Part shown: positions 42,176-50,977 of the stretch, one piece after another
Position numbering within the stretch: the stretch's first letter is position 1
Layout of the letters: each line of letters starts with the position of its first letter
Assembly: GCF_026625985.1 (NCBI RefSeq)
Contig: NZ_CP113116.1
Coordinates: 5,456,001 to 5,520,000 of the forward strand
Source: Mycobacterium sp. Aquia_213
Lineage (GTDB): Bacteria; Actinomycetota; Actinomycetes; Mycobacteriales; Mycobacteriaceae
Reading direction: 5' to 3'
Length of the DNA: 64,000 nt
Program-made: the position numbers and the translations under genes
The notes under the pieces: model-generated
What the model was told of the DNA's origin: nothing
What the model saw: only the letters and a program-made list of their open reading frames with translations
The model's database searches: none

Positions 42176-43588
42176 ATGAAACTCTCGCTGGGCCGTTCGC
42201 ATGTCCTTTCGAACTGGGACCCCGAAGACACGGCGGCCTGGGAGGCCGGCAACGACAAGATCGCCCGTCGCAACCTGATCTGGTCGGTGGCCGCGGAGCA
42301 CATCGGCTTCTCGGTCTGGTCGATCTGGTCGGTGATGGTGCTGTTCATGCCGGCGTCGGTGTACGGATTTTCGGCCGGGGACAAGTTCCTGCTCGGCGCC
42401 ACCGCAACACTGGTCGGGGCGTGCCTGCGCTTCCCCTACACGTTTGCGACCGCGAAGTTCGGCGGGCGCAACTGGACGGTGTTCTCCGCGCTGGTGCTGT
42501 TGATTCCGACCGTCGGCACCATGCTGCTGCTGGCCCACCCCGGCCTGCCGCTGTGGCCGTATCTGGTGTGCGCGGCGCTGGCCGGCCTGGGCGGCGGCAA
42601 CTTCGCATCGTCGATGACCAACATCAACGCGTTCTACCCGCAGCGCCTGAAGGGCTGGGCGCTGGCGGTCAACGCCGGTGGCGGCAACCTGGGTGTGCCG
42701 GTGGTTCAGCTGGTCGGCCTGCTGGTGATCGCGGCCGCCGGAAACCGGCAACCATATTGGGTGTGCGCCATTTACCTTGTGCTGCTGGCGATCGCAGGTA
42801 TCGGCGCCGCGCTCTACATGGACAACCTGCAGCACTACCGCATCGATACGAGCACCATGCGGGCGGTGCTGTCCGAGCGACACAGCTGGGTGATCGCGCT
42901 GCTGTACATCGGCACCTTCGGCTCGTTCATCGGTTTCTCGTTCGCGTTTGGCCAGGTGTTGCAGATGAACTTTGTCGCCAGCGGCGAGAACACCGCGCAG
43001 GCCTCTCTGCATGCCGCCCAGATCGCTTTCCTGGGGCCACTATTGGGATCGATATCGCGGGTATACGGCGGCAAACTCGCCGACCGCATCGGCGGCGGCA
43101 GGGTCACGCTCGCCGTCTTCTGCTCGATGATCCTGGCTGGCGGAATACTAATCAGCGCAAGCACTTTCGGTAGCCACGGCGCCGGCCGGACTTCCGCCGC
43201 CACGATGGTCGGTTTTGTGATCGGGTTCGTGGCCCTGTTCATCCTGTCCGGCATCGGCAATGGGTCGGTGTACAAAATGATTCCGTCGATCTTCGAGGCG
43301 CGTAGTCACTCGCTGCAGATGGGCGAGACGGAGCGCCGGCAGTGGTCACGCTCAATGTCGGGGGCACTGATCGGGCTCGCCGGTGCGATCGGCGCCCTCG
43401 GTGGTGTCGGCGTCAATCTGGCGCTGCGGCAGTCGTATCTGCACAGCGGTACCGCAACGTCGGCGTTCTGGGCCTTCACGTTGTGCTACGTCGCCGCCTC
43501 GATCCTGACCTGGGCGGTGTACGTGCGCCGCCCACTTGAAGTGACCGCGCCCGAGGCTGCATCGGGGGCTCGGCTGGCTACCGTATAG
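42176..43588 (+). CDS. narK3: Nitrate/nitrite transporter NarK3-like, copy 1
   Basis: A 470-residue MFS transporter with about 12 membrane helices. NNP-family signatures are NAFYPQRLKGWALAVNAGGG in helix 5 and GALGGVGVNLALRQSY in helix 11. It should import nitrate or exchange it for nitrite. It matches Rv0261c. The ATG follows TAGCGT plus 7 nt (leaderless pattern). A second copy lies 400 bp downstream. Confidence 0.9.
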   Translation: MKLSLGRSHVLSNWDPEDTAAWEAGNDKIARRNLIWSVAAEHIGFSVWSIWSVMVLFMPASVYGFSAGDKFLLGATATLVGACLRFPYTFATAKFGGRNWTVFSALVLLIPTVGTMLLLAHPGLPLWPYLVCAALAGLGGGNFASSMTNINAFYPQRLKGWALAVNAGGGNLGVPVVQLVGLLVIAAAGNRQPYWVCAIYLVLLAIAGIGAALYMDNLQHYRIDTSTMRAVLSERHSWVIALLYIGTFGSFIGFSFAFGQVLQMNFVASGENTAQASLHAAQIAFLGPLLGSISRVYGGKLADRIGGGRVTLAVFCSMILAGGILISASTFGSHGAGRTSAATMVGFVIGFVALFILSGIGNGSVYKMIPSIFEARSHSLQMGETERRQWSRSMSGALIGLAGAIGALGGVGVNLALRQSYLHSGTATSAFWAFTLCYVAASILTWAVYVRRPLEVTAPEAASGARLATV

Positions 43589-43988
43589 GCGCGGTATACG
43601 AGCCATACCGATTCGGTAGAGAACGAAATGTATTGCACCTCACACCGAATTCCACGCCCACCCTGGCACGGTCGAGTATTTACCACTTTGCGTATGAGTA
43701 TTGCCGGAAGCATCCGGCCTGAGCTGCGACGATCTCCTACCTGAAATAATCCCTCAGCGATCTACCAGATAACTAGGATTCAACTTACAGGCGATATTGG
43801 TCCGAATGAGTTGACGCAGTTCGGTTCCGAATGTGAGCATCGAAACTACGGCAGGGCATGCCTCATCAATTCGAGGCGCCCACAAGGGCATTGAAGGCCA
43901 GAATCACCACAGCTCTTCCCACCTATGGGTTGAACTGGTTGACGCCCAGACGATTTCGACCACTCGTTCACGAAAGGTACAGATCGGC
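43589..43988. other. Intergenic region between the two narK copies
   Basis: A 400-bp AT-richer region without a credible gene. It starts with inverted repeats of TACCG/CGGTA (43606-43618 is TACCG-ATT-CGGTA), which may be a terminator or an operator. No clear GlnR box was found. A longer narK2 reading from 43833 enters it but lacks membrane-protein character. Confidence 0.6.
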
Positions 43989-45386
43989 ATGGGCCGCAAC
44001 CACCGCATCACGGATTGGAATCCGGACGACACCGCGGCCTGGGACGCCGGCAATAGCAAGATCGCTCGGCGCAATCTGTGGTGCACGATGGCGGGGGACC
44101 ATGTCGCCTTCTCGATCTGGACTCTCTGGTCGGTGATGGTGCTATTCATGCCGGTGTCGGTCTACGGCTTTCGCGCCAGCGACAAGTTGCTCCTTGGTGC
44201 CGTCGCCACTCTGGTCGGCGGCTGCGCGCGCATTCCCTACACCTTGGGCATCGCCAAGTTCGGCGGCCGCAACTGGACCGTGTTCTCCGCGTTCGTGCTG
44301 CTGATCCCGACCGCCGGCACCATCGTCCTGCTGGCCAATCCCGGACTGCCGCTGTGGCCGTATGTGATCTGCGCCGCACTGACCGGACTGGGTGGCGGCA
44401 ACTACGCGGCATCACTGGCCAACGTCAACGCGTTCTATCCGCAGCGGCTCAAGGGAACGGCGCTGGCTGTCAACGCCGGCGTCGGCAATCTTGGTGTCGC
44501 GGTGATCCAACTGATCGGTCTGCTGGCGCTGGCCACCGCGGGCCACCAGGCGCCGTACTGGGTGTGCGCGGTCTACTTGGTGTTGCTCACCGCGGTCGGC
44601 ATCGCGGCGGCGCTGTTCATGGACAACCTCGACCACGGCGTCGAGCTCAACCACATGCGCTCGATCCTGTCCGACCGGGACGCCTGGGTGATCTCGCTGC
44701 TCTACATCTGCACCTTCGGCTCCTGGATCGGGTTTTCCTTCGCCTTCGGCCAGGTCCTGCAGGTCAACTTCGGAGCCAATGGCGAAAGCGCCGCGCACGC
44801 GTCGCTGCACGCGGCTCAAATCGCCTTTGTCGGGCCGTTATTGGGCTCGCTGGCGCGGATCTACGGCGGCCGACTGGCGGACCGCCGCGGCGGTAGCCGC
44901 GTCACCCTGGGCGTCCTGGTGGGCATGATTGTGGGCGCCGGTCTGCTGGTGGGCATCAGCATGGTCGAGGACCGCAGCGCCACCACATCTGCTACAGCGG
45001 TGGTCGGCTACGTCATCGGGTTCATCGTGCTGTTCGTGCTGTCGGGAATTGGCAACGGCTCGGTGTTCAAACTGATCCCGTCGGTCTTCGAGGCGCGCAG
45101 TCGCTCGCTGGATGTCAGCGAAGCGGAGCGCCGGCAGTGGTCGCGCGCCAAGTCGGGATCCCTGATCGGCATCTGCTCGGCGGTCGGCGCGCTCGGCGGC
45201 GTCGGAATCAACCTGGCGCTGCGCGAGTCCTACCTGCGCAGCGGCACCGAGACTTCGGCCTACTGGCTGTTCCTGGCCTCCTACGTCGTCGCGGCGATAC
45301 TGACGTGGCGGATGTACGTGCGTCGCCCGGAGTCGGCGTCGGCCGCACCGAATTCGGTGCTCACAATGGAACCCGCGCGGGTGTGA
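43989..45386 (+). CDS. Nitrate/nitrite transporter NarK3-like, copy 2
   Basis: A 465-residue MFS transporter closely similar to the preceding copy across its whole length. The same NNP signatures (NAFYPQRLKGTALAVNAGVG and GALGGVGINLALRESY) are present. The N-terminus DWNPDDTAAWDAGNSKIARRN nearly repeats copy 1, which shows a tandem duplication. ATG 43989 aligns with copy 1 and has GAAAGG 12 nt upstream; a GTG at 43833 would add 52 unlike residues. It lies 77 bp before nnaR. Confidence 0.9.
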   Translation: MGRNHRITDWNPDDTAAWDAGNSKIARRNLWCTMAGDHVAFSIWTLWSVMVLFMPVSVYGFRASDKLLLGAVATLVGGCARIPYTLGIAKFGGRNWTVFSAFVLLIPTAGTIVLLANPGLPLWPYVICAALTGLGGGNYAASLANVNAFYPQRLKGTALAVNAGVGNLGVAVIQLIGLLALATAGHQAPYWVCAVYLVLLTAVGIAAALFMDNLDHGVELNHMRSILSDRDAWVISLLYICTFGSWIGFSFAFGQVLQVNFGANGESAAHASLHAAQIAFVGPLLGSLARIYGGRLADRRGGSRVTLGVLVGMIVGAGLLVGISMVEDRSATTSATAVVGYVIGFIVLFVLSGIGNGSVFKLIPSVFEARSRSLDVSEAERRQWSRAKSGSLIGICSAVGALGGVGINLALRESYLRSGTETSAYWLFLASYVVAAILTWRMYVRRPESASAAPNSVLTMEPARV

Positions 45387-45425
45387 CAATCACCGCAACA
45401 TGGGCAATGCGTCAGCAATCGTCAG

Positions 45426-45441
45426 GTAACGGAGTGGAAAC
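45426..45441 (+). promoter_or_regulatory. GlnR-like box before nnaR
   Basis: GTAAC-N6-GAAAC agrees with the GlnR half-site pair gTnAC-n6-GaAAC. It is 23 bp before the nnaR start. GlnR activates nitrate assimilation genes under nitrogen limitation in mycobacteria, so nnaR is probably in its regulon here. Confidence 0.55.
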
Positions 45442-45463
45442 GTCACAGGCATACACAGATCGT

Positions 45464-46609
45464 ATGGAGCAGCCCGCCTCACCACCGCTTACCGGTTACC
45501 GGATAGCGGTTACATCGGCGCGCCGCTCCGAGGAGCTGTGCGCGTTGCTGAGCCGTCAGGGCGCCGAGGTCTCCAGCGCCGCCGCGATCAACATGATCGC
45601 GTTGCCCGAAGATGAAGAACTGCAGAGCAATACCGAGGCCGTGATCGCCGACCCGCCCGACATTTTGGTCGCCCACACCGGTATCGGATTTCGCGGCTGG
45701 GTGGCCGCCGCCGAGGGTTGGGGTTTGTCGAACCAGCTCATCGCGTCGTTGTCCAAGGCGCGGGTGCTGGCCCGCGGGCCCAAGGCGACCGGAGCGCTGC
45801 GCGCCGCCGGCCTGCACGAGGAGTGGTCACCGAAATCCGAATCCTCCCAAGAGCTTCTCAGGTACCTACTTGAGCCGGGAGTATCCGGCGCGCGTATCGC
45901 GGTCCAATTGCACGGCGCCGCCGACGCCTGGGACCCGTTCCCGGAATTCATCGGGGGCTTGCGCGCCGCGGGTGCCGACGTGGTGCCCATCCGGGTGTAT
46001 CGGTGGAAGTCCACCGCCTTGGGCGGCCACTTCGACCAACTGGTCACGGGAATCGCGCGACGGCAATACGACGCGGTCAGCTTCACCTCGGCGCCCGCCG
46101 CGGCGGCCGTCCTGGAACGCAGCCGCGACTTGAATATCGAGGAGCAGGTGATCGAGGCGCTGCGCACCGACGTACACGCGATGTGCGTCGGCCCGGTGAC
46201 GGCACAACCGTTGCACCGCAAGGGTATTCCGACGTCGGCGCCCGAACGAATGCGGCTGGGCGCCTTGGCTCGCCACATCGCCGAAAAACTTCCGCTGCTC
46301 GGCTCGTGCAATGTGAAGGCCGCGGGTCACGCCGTCGAGATCCGGGGAAACTGCGTACTGGTCGACGGATCGGTCCAATCGCTGTCCGGATCCGGGATGG
46401 CGGTGCTGCGCGCGTTGGCGCAGCGCCCCGGCGACGTCGTAGCCCGTGGTGAATTGTTACGGGTACTGCCCGGCAACAGCAACGACCCGCATGCCGTCGA
46501 TACGGCCGTGCTGAGACTGCGAACTGCTTTGGGCGACAAGAACATTGTCGCGACGGTCGTCAAGCGCGGTTACCGGCTGGCGATCGACGAACCGGTGGGA
46601 TTGTCGTGA
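45464..46609 (+). CDS. nnaR: NnaR: HemD-like and winged-helix nitrate regulator
   Basis: A 381-residue two-domain protein. Residues 1-270 resemble uroporphyrinogen-III synthase (HemD). Residues about 285-381 are an OmpR-type winged helix ending TVVKRGYRLAIDEP. The M. smegmatis relative NnaR works with GlnR to switch on narK and nirBD. The catalytic role of the HemD part is doubtful. The start ATG 45464 gives the length of Rv0260c (381). It lies next to narK and the chelatase, as expected. Confidence 0.88.
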   Translation: MEQPASPPLTGYRIAVTSARRSEELCALLSRQGAEVSSAAAINMIALPEDEELQSNTEAVIADPPDILVAHTGIGFRGWVAAAEGWGLSNQLIASLSKARVLARGPKATGALRAAGLHEEWSPKSESSQELLRYLLEPGVSGARIAVQLHGAADAWDPFPEFIGGLRAAGADVVPIRVYRWKSTALGGHFDQLVTGIARRQYDAVSFTSAPAAAAVLERSRDLNIEEQVIEALRTDVHAMCVGPVTAQPLHRKGIPTSAPERMRLGALARHIAEKLPLLGSCNVKAAGHAVEIRGNCVLVDGSVQSLSGSGMAVLRALAQRPGDVVARGELLRVLPGNSNDPHAVDTAVLRLRTALGDKNIVATVVKRGYRLAIDEPVGLS

Positions 46610-47343
46610 GCTTGATACTTGCCGCACACGGCACCCGCCGACCGGGCGGTGTTGCGATGATCGGCGACCTGGCGGCACAGGTGAGCAGGCAGCTCGGCCA
46701 GACGGTGCGGGTGTCCTTCGTCGACGTCTTGGGACCCACACCCAGCGAGGTGCTTTCCGCGGTCGGCGGCCAGCGGGCCGTCGTGGTTCCCGCGTTCCTG
46801 TCGCGCGGCTACCACGTCCGCGCCGATGTGCCCGAGCACGTCGCGGCCAGCGGGCATCCCAATGTGATCGTCACCCCGGCGCTGGGCCCGGGTGGCGAGA
46901 TCGCCCGGATCGTCGCCGACCAATTGATGAAATCCGGTTGGCGCCCTGAGGATTCGGTGATCCTCGGAGCGGCTGGAACATCGGATCCCATCGCGCTCGC
47001 GGACTTGCACACCACCGCGACACTGTTGTCCGCGCTGACCGGATCACGAGTTACCTTGGGATTCGCCGCCATTGGCGATCCGCAGATCTCCGAGGCCGTC
47101 GAGATGGCGCGGGCCGACGGAGCGCGCCGCGTCGCGATCGCCTCCTATCTGCTTGCCGAGGGCCTGTTTCAGGAGAAGCTCCGCAACTGCGGCGCCGATC
47201 TGGTCAGCCAGCCGCTGGGGACTCATCCGCAGTTGGCGCGCTTGATCGCGAGCCGATTCCGCAGGGCGGTGCCGGTGGCGGCCCGGCATCCGGTACGTCG
47301 CCACCGCTCGGGCGCGCCGATGCGCGTGATGCTTGATCTTTGA
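46606..47343 (+). CDS. CbiX-type sirohydrochlorin chelatase
   Basis: A 245-residue class II chelatase with two CbiX-like halves. The metal-binding His is in ILAAHGTRRPGG (residue 8). LSRGYHVRADVPEHVA and YLLAEGLFQEKL are family motifs. It inserts iron or cobalt into sirohydrochlorin, and next to nirBD it most likely makes siroheme. GTG overlaps the nnaR stop, so both are co-translated. It matches Rv0259c. Confidence 0.85.
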   Translation: MSLILAAHGTRRPGGVAMIGDLAAQVSRQLGQTVRVSFVDVLGPTPSEVLSAVGGQRAVVVPAFLSRGYHVRADVPEHVAASGHPNVIVTPALGPGGEIARIVADQLMKSGWRPEDSVILGAAGTSDPIALADLHTTATLLSALTGSRVTLGFAAIGDPQISEAVEMARADGARRVAIASYLLAEGLFQEKLRNCGADLVSQPLGTHPQLARLIASRFRRAVPVAARHPVRRHRSGAPMRVMLDL

Positions 47344-47367
47344 CCACGCACGGGTGATCCTGGCACC

Positions 47368-47817
47368 ATGCCCAGTCGCGAAGAGCCATCGCGTGGGCTC
47401 CTCGACCCGGTCGCGAAGATGCTGCGGTTGCCGTTCGGCACACCGGAATTCATCGACCGGATCATCACCGGAGGCGTCAACCAGGTCGGCCGCCGCACCC
47501 TCTTCATGCTGATTACCACGTGGGATGCCGCCGGCGGTGGCCCGTTCGCGGCCAGTGCGATCGCGTCGACCGGGATGGCCAAGACCGCAGAGGTTGTGCA
47601 AAGCATGTTCATCGGACCGGTTTTCGGCCCGCTACTGAAAATGCTGGGCGCCGACAAGGCAGCCGTCCGGGCGTCGTTGTGCGCCTCGCAGCTGGTCGGC
47701 CTCGGCATCATGCGCTATGGGGTGCGCTCCGAACCGCTGCACTCGATGTCGGTCGACGCGCTCGTCGACGCGATCGGGCCGACAATGCAGCGGTACCTGG
47801 TCGGCGATATCGACTAG
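47368..47817 (+). CDS. Orphan TetR-type C-terminal domain protein
   Basis: A 149-residue protein that matches only the ligand/dimer half of TetR regulators. SLCASQLVGLGIMRYGVRSE and VDALVDAIGPTMQRYL are the signature of the TetR_C domain. The usual N-terminal helix-turn-helix is absent, and no candidate for it lies upstream in any frame. It corresponds to Rv0258c, known as conserved hypothetical. It may act as a ligand-binding or dimer partner of a full TetR protein. Its 3' end overlaps nirD by 4 bp. Confidence 0.7.
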   Translation: MPSREEPSRGLLDPVAKMLRLPFGTPEFIDRIITGGVNQVGRRTLFMLITTWDAAGGGPFAASAIASTGMAKTAEVVQSMFIGPVFGPLLKMLGADKAAVRASLCASQLVGLGIMRYGVRSEPLHSMSVDALVDAIGPTMQRYLVGDID

Positions 47818-48188
47818 GCAGCCAGTCGCGCGATCTGGATTTCTCCGTCGTCGGTGATGCGCACCTGGTACACCGGCACCGACACCCGCGGGTCGTCCAG
47901 GCAGAGACCGTCGTCGAGGGCGAAAGCCTGCTTAAGGATGGGCGATTGGACGGTCGCACGACCGCCACGGTCACCGACGATCCCGCGCGAGATCACGGCC
48001 GCACCGGAGAACGGGTCGACGTTGCCGACCGCGTGCACCGACCCGTCGTCCAGCCGGAACAGCGCCGCCTGCGAACCGTCATCGAGCAGCACGCCGACTC
48101 CGCGACCCGGGATCAGGTAGTCGTAGCTGCACGCGGTGGTCCACACCGCAATGTCGTTGACAAGTGTCACGCTGCCTCCTGAACTCAT
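47814..48188 (-). CDS. nirD: Nitrite reductase small subunit NirD
   Basis: A 124-residue Rieske-fold protein of the assimilatory nitrite reductase. FRLDDGSVHAVGNVDPFSGAAVISRGIVGDRGG is the core, and the Rieske Cys/His pairs are missing, as in other NirD. It binds NirB. The ATG overlaps the nirB stop in ATGA, so the two are co-translated. It converges with the TetR_C-like gene, 4 bp overlapping. Confidence 0.93.
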   Translation of the reverse strand: MSSGGSVTLVNDIAVWTTACSYDYLIPGRGVGVLLDDGSQAALFRLDDGSVHAVGNVDPFSGAAVISRGIVGDRGGRATVQSPILKQAFALDDGLCLDDPRVSVPVYQVRITDDGEIQIARLAA

Positions 48189-50752
48189 GAACGGACCCGC
48201 GGCATGCCAATGGACACAGGGATTTTGCGCCCGGCATGCTCGGTGAATGTCACAGTCGAATCGATTTCGTCCGGCGCGTTGACGAAGGAGACAAACCGCG
48301 AGAGTTTGTCCGGATCTTCGAGCACGCCCTTCCACTCACATTCGTAGTTCTTTACGTGCCGCTCCATTGCGGCCTCGAATTCCTGGGCCAGGCCCAGGGA
48401 GTCGTCGCACACGACCTCGCGCAGGTGATCGAGGCCGCCGTCCAGGGAGTCGACCCACGGCGCGGTGCGCTGCAGCCGGTCGGCGGTGCGGATGTAGTAC
48501 ATGAGGAACCGGTCGACGTAGCGGACCAGCGTCTCGGTGTCCAGGTCGCTGGCCAGCAGCTGGGCATGCTTGGGAGTCATGCCGCCGTTGCCGCCCACAT
48601 AGAGGTTCCAGCCCTTTTCGGTGGCGATGACGCCCACGTCCTTGCCTCGCGCCTCGGCGCATTCCCGTGCGCAGCCCGAGACCCCCATCTTGATCTTGTG
48701 GGGTGCCCGCAGCCCGCGATAGCGCAGCTCCAAATCGATGGCCAGCTGCACCGAATCCTGCTGCCCGTAGCGGCACCAGTCGGTGCCCACGCAGCTCTTC
48801 ACCGTGCGCAGTGCTTTGCCGTAGGCGTGGCCGGATTCCATGCCGCCGTCCACCAGCCGCTTCCAGATCTGCGGCAACTGGTCCACCCGGGCGCCGAACA
48901 GGTCGATCCGCTGGCCACCGGTGATCTTCGTGTAGAGCCCGAAGTCCTGGGCGATCTGGCCGATCAGGATCAGGTGCTCGGGCTTGATGTCGCCGCCGGG
49001 CACCCGCGGCACCACGGAGTAGCTGCCGTTCTTCTGAATGTTGGCCAGGAAGTGGTCGTTGGAATCCTGCAGTGCGGCTTGCTCGCCGTCGAGGATGTGG
49101 TCGGAACCGGTCGAGGCGAGAATGGAAGCGACGACGGGTTTGCAGATGTCGCAACCCTTTCCGCGACCGAACCGCTCCAGCAGACCGGAGAAGGTACGGA
49201 TCTCGGTGGCCGAGATGATCTCGAAGAGCTCCGCGCGGGACTGGCTGAAGTGCTCGCACAACGCCTTGGACTGCTCCACGCCCTCGGCTTCGAGCAGCTG
49301 CTTGAGCAACGGGACGCACGACCCACACGACGTGCCGGCCGCGGTGCACGACTTCAGCGACGGAACGTCGCCGCAACCGTCGGCGATCGCGCACTTCAGA
49401 TCACCCTTGGTGACGTTGTTGCAGGAGCAGATCTGTGCCGAATCCGGTAGCGCGCCGACGCCCAAAGCCGAAGCGCCGCCGCCGGATCCCTCCGGTGCGA
49501 TCAGCGCGAGCGGGTCGCCCGGCAGCTCGCTGCCGACCATCGGCCGCAGCACCCCGTAGGTGGAGGCGTCGCCCACCAGCACCCCACCGAGCAGGGTCTT
49601 GGCGTCGTCGGAGAGCACCAGCTTGGCGTAGGTCCGGTTCACCGCGTCGTTGATCGCGACCTCGAGGCAGTTCTCGGTCTTGCCCATCGCGTCGCCGAAA
49701 CTGGCGACGTCGACGCCCAGCAGTTTGAGCTTGGTGGACAGATCGGCTTCGGGGAACTCCGCGGCGCCGCCCAGCAGCCGGTCCACTACGACCTCGGCGG
49801 AGGTGTAGCCCGGACCGACCAGGCCGTAGCACCGCCCGTCGATCGCGGCGACCTCGCCGATCGCGTAGATGTCGGGATCGCTTGTCCGGCAGGACAAGTC
49901 GGTGAGCACGCCCCCGCGCTCGGCAAGCGTCAGCCCCGCCGCCGCGGCCAGCTCGTCGCGAGGCCGGACGCCGGCGGCGAAAATCACCGGGCCCGCCTCG
50001 ATCACTTGGCCGTCGGTCAGCCGCACCCGCGTCGCTACCGAACCATCAGCGCGCGGGGCGGATTCGATCGATTCCGTGCCCGTGCCGACGTGCACCGAAA
50101 TCCCGAGCTCGGTGATCATCCGGGCCAGCAGCCCACCGCCGGCCTCGTCGATCTGCTGCGCCATCAGCCGCGGCATCATCTCGACGACGTGTGTCTCCAA
50201 CCCGAACTGCCGCAACGCATTGGCCGCTTCGAGCCCGAGCAGACCGCCGCCGATCACGACACCGGCCGCATTGTGACCGTCATCACGGGCTTGCTCGGCG
50301 GCGGCGCGAATCGCGTCGAGGTCGTCCAGGGTGCGGTAGACGTGGCAGGCGGGCAGGTCATGCCCGGGCACCGGGGGAACGAAGGCGTAGGAACCGGTGG
50401 CCAGCACCAGGGCGTCGTAGTCGTGCCGTCCGCCGTCCGCCGTCACCACCGAGTTTGTCGCACGGTCGATTTCGGCCACCCGTGCCTTCAGTAGCAGCCG
50501 CACCCGCTCGTCGCCGGGGTAGTCGTTACCGGGTAGCGCCAGCAGGCCGCGGTCCCAGCTTTCGGTGTACGAGGTCAATCCAACGCGGTCGTAGGCGGCG
50601 TCGGCCTCTTCGGCCAAAACGGTGATGCGCCAGGACCCGTCGGTGTCCCGGGCACGCAGCGCCTCGACCAGACGGTGGCCCACCATGCCGTGCCCGACCA
50701 CAACCAAGTGACGGGCAGCACGGTGCGCGCGCGTATCGGGGGCTGGGGTCAT
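48185..50752 (-). CDS. nirB: Nitrite reductase large subunit NirB
   Basis: An 855-residue NAD(P)H-nitrite reductase that reduces nitrite to ammonia. Domains in order: FAD/NAD oxidoreductase (GHGMVGHRLVEAL and LATGSYAFVP), BFD-like [2Fe-2S] modules (CSCNNVTKGDL and CTAAGTSCGSCVPLL), and the siroheme/[4Fe-4S] sulfite-reductase half with CVGTDWCRYG and SGCARECAEARGKDVG. The siroheme supply gene lies nearby. It is probably GlnR and NnaR activated, as in other mycobacteria. Confidence 0.95.
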   Translation of the reverse strand: MTPAPDTRAHRAARHLVVVGHGMVGHRLVEALRARDTDGSWRITVLAEEADAAYDRVGLTSYTESWDRGLLALPGNDYPGDERVRLLLKARVAEIDRATNSVVTADGGRHDYDALVLATGSYAFVPPVPGHDLPACHVYRTLDDLDAIRAAAEQARDDGHNAAGVVIGGGLLGLEAANALRQFGLETHVVEMMPRLMAQQIDEAGGGLLARMITELGISVHVGTGTESIESAPRADGSVATRVRLTDGQVIEAGPVIFAAGVRPRDELAAAAGLTLAERGGVLTDLSCRTSDPDIYAIGEVAAIDGRCYGLVGPGYTSAEVVVDRLLGGAAEFPEADLSTKLKLLGVDVASFGDAMGKTENCLEVAINDAVNRTYAKLVLSDDAKTLLGGVLVGDASTYGVLRPMVGSELPGDPLALIAPEGSGGGASALGVGALPDSAQICSCNNVTKGDLKCAIADGCGDVPSLKSCTAAGTSCGSCVPLLKQLLEAEGVEQSKALCEHFSQSRAELFEIISATEIRTFSGLLERFGRGKGCDICKPVVASILASTGSDHILDGEQAALQDSNDHFLANIQKNGSYSVVPRVPGGDIKPEHLILIGQIAQDFGLYTKITGGQRIDLFGARVDQLPQIWKRLVDGGMESGHAYGKALRTVKSCVGTDWCRYGQQDSVQLAIDLELRYRGLRAPHKIKMGVSGCARECAEARGKDVGVIATEKGWNLYVGGNGGMTPKHAQLLASDLDTETLVRYVDRFLMYYIRTADRLQRTAPWVDSLDGGLDHLREVVCDDSLGLAQEFEAAMERHVKNYECEWKGVLEDPDKLSRFVSFVNAPDEIDSTVTFTEHAGRKIPVSIGMPRVRS

Positions 50753-50771
50753 GCCACGAGGTTAAGGGCTA

Positions 50772-50788
50772 GAAATTACGGAAATTTC
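50772..50788. promoter_or_regulatory. Inverted repeat upstream of nirB
   Basis: GAAATT-N5-AATTTC, 6-bp arms, 20 bp upstream of the nirB start. It resembles a nitrogen-type operator in position, but it does not fit the GlnR consensus well, so its protein is unknown. Confidence 0.35.
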
Positions 50789-50873
50789 GCTGAATGTATC
50801 GCTCGTATGACGTGGCTCTCACACCTCACAACTTCCTGTGTGATGTGTGTTCGCTCCGGGCGAACGGGCAGGT

Positions 50874-50900
50874 GGAACTTAAGCGTGGTGAACTCAAGTT
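50874..50900 (+). promoter_or_regulatory. HspR (HAIR) box and SigE/SigH-like promoter of hsp20
   Basis: HAIR-like CTTAAGC-GTGGTGA-ACTCAAG at 50878-50898 matches CTTGAGT-N7-ACTCAAG in 12 of 14 arm positions. A GGAAC at 50874 and GTT at 50898, 19 bp apart, fit a SigE/SigH promoter. The overlap gives HspR repression and stress activation, as known for acr2. Confidence 0.7.
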
Positions 50901-50977
50901 TGTACCTGTAGCGGGCCGGCAGAGTGCCGGTCACAGCACACTCACAATGAAGTTCAAGGAAGCGAAGAGGAGACGCC

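Noticed and set aside
43833..43988. Extended N-terminus of the second narK
   Set aside because: The 52 extra residues have no similarity to copy 1 and no ribosome-binding site; ATG 43989 aligns with copy 1.
48236..49450. 404-codon plus-strand reading
   Set aside because: Antisense of nirB; its residues are rich in Arg, Gly and His as usual for shadow frames in GC-rich DNA.
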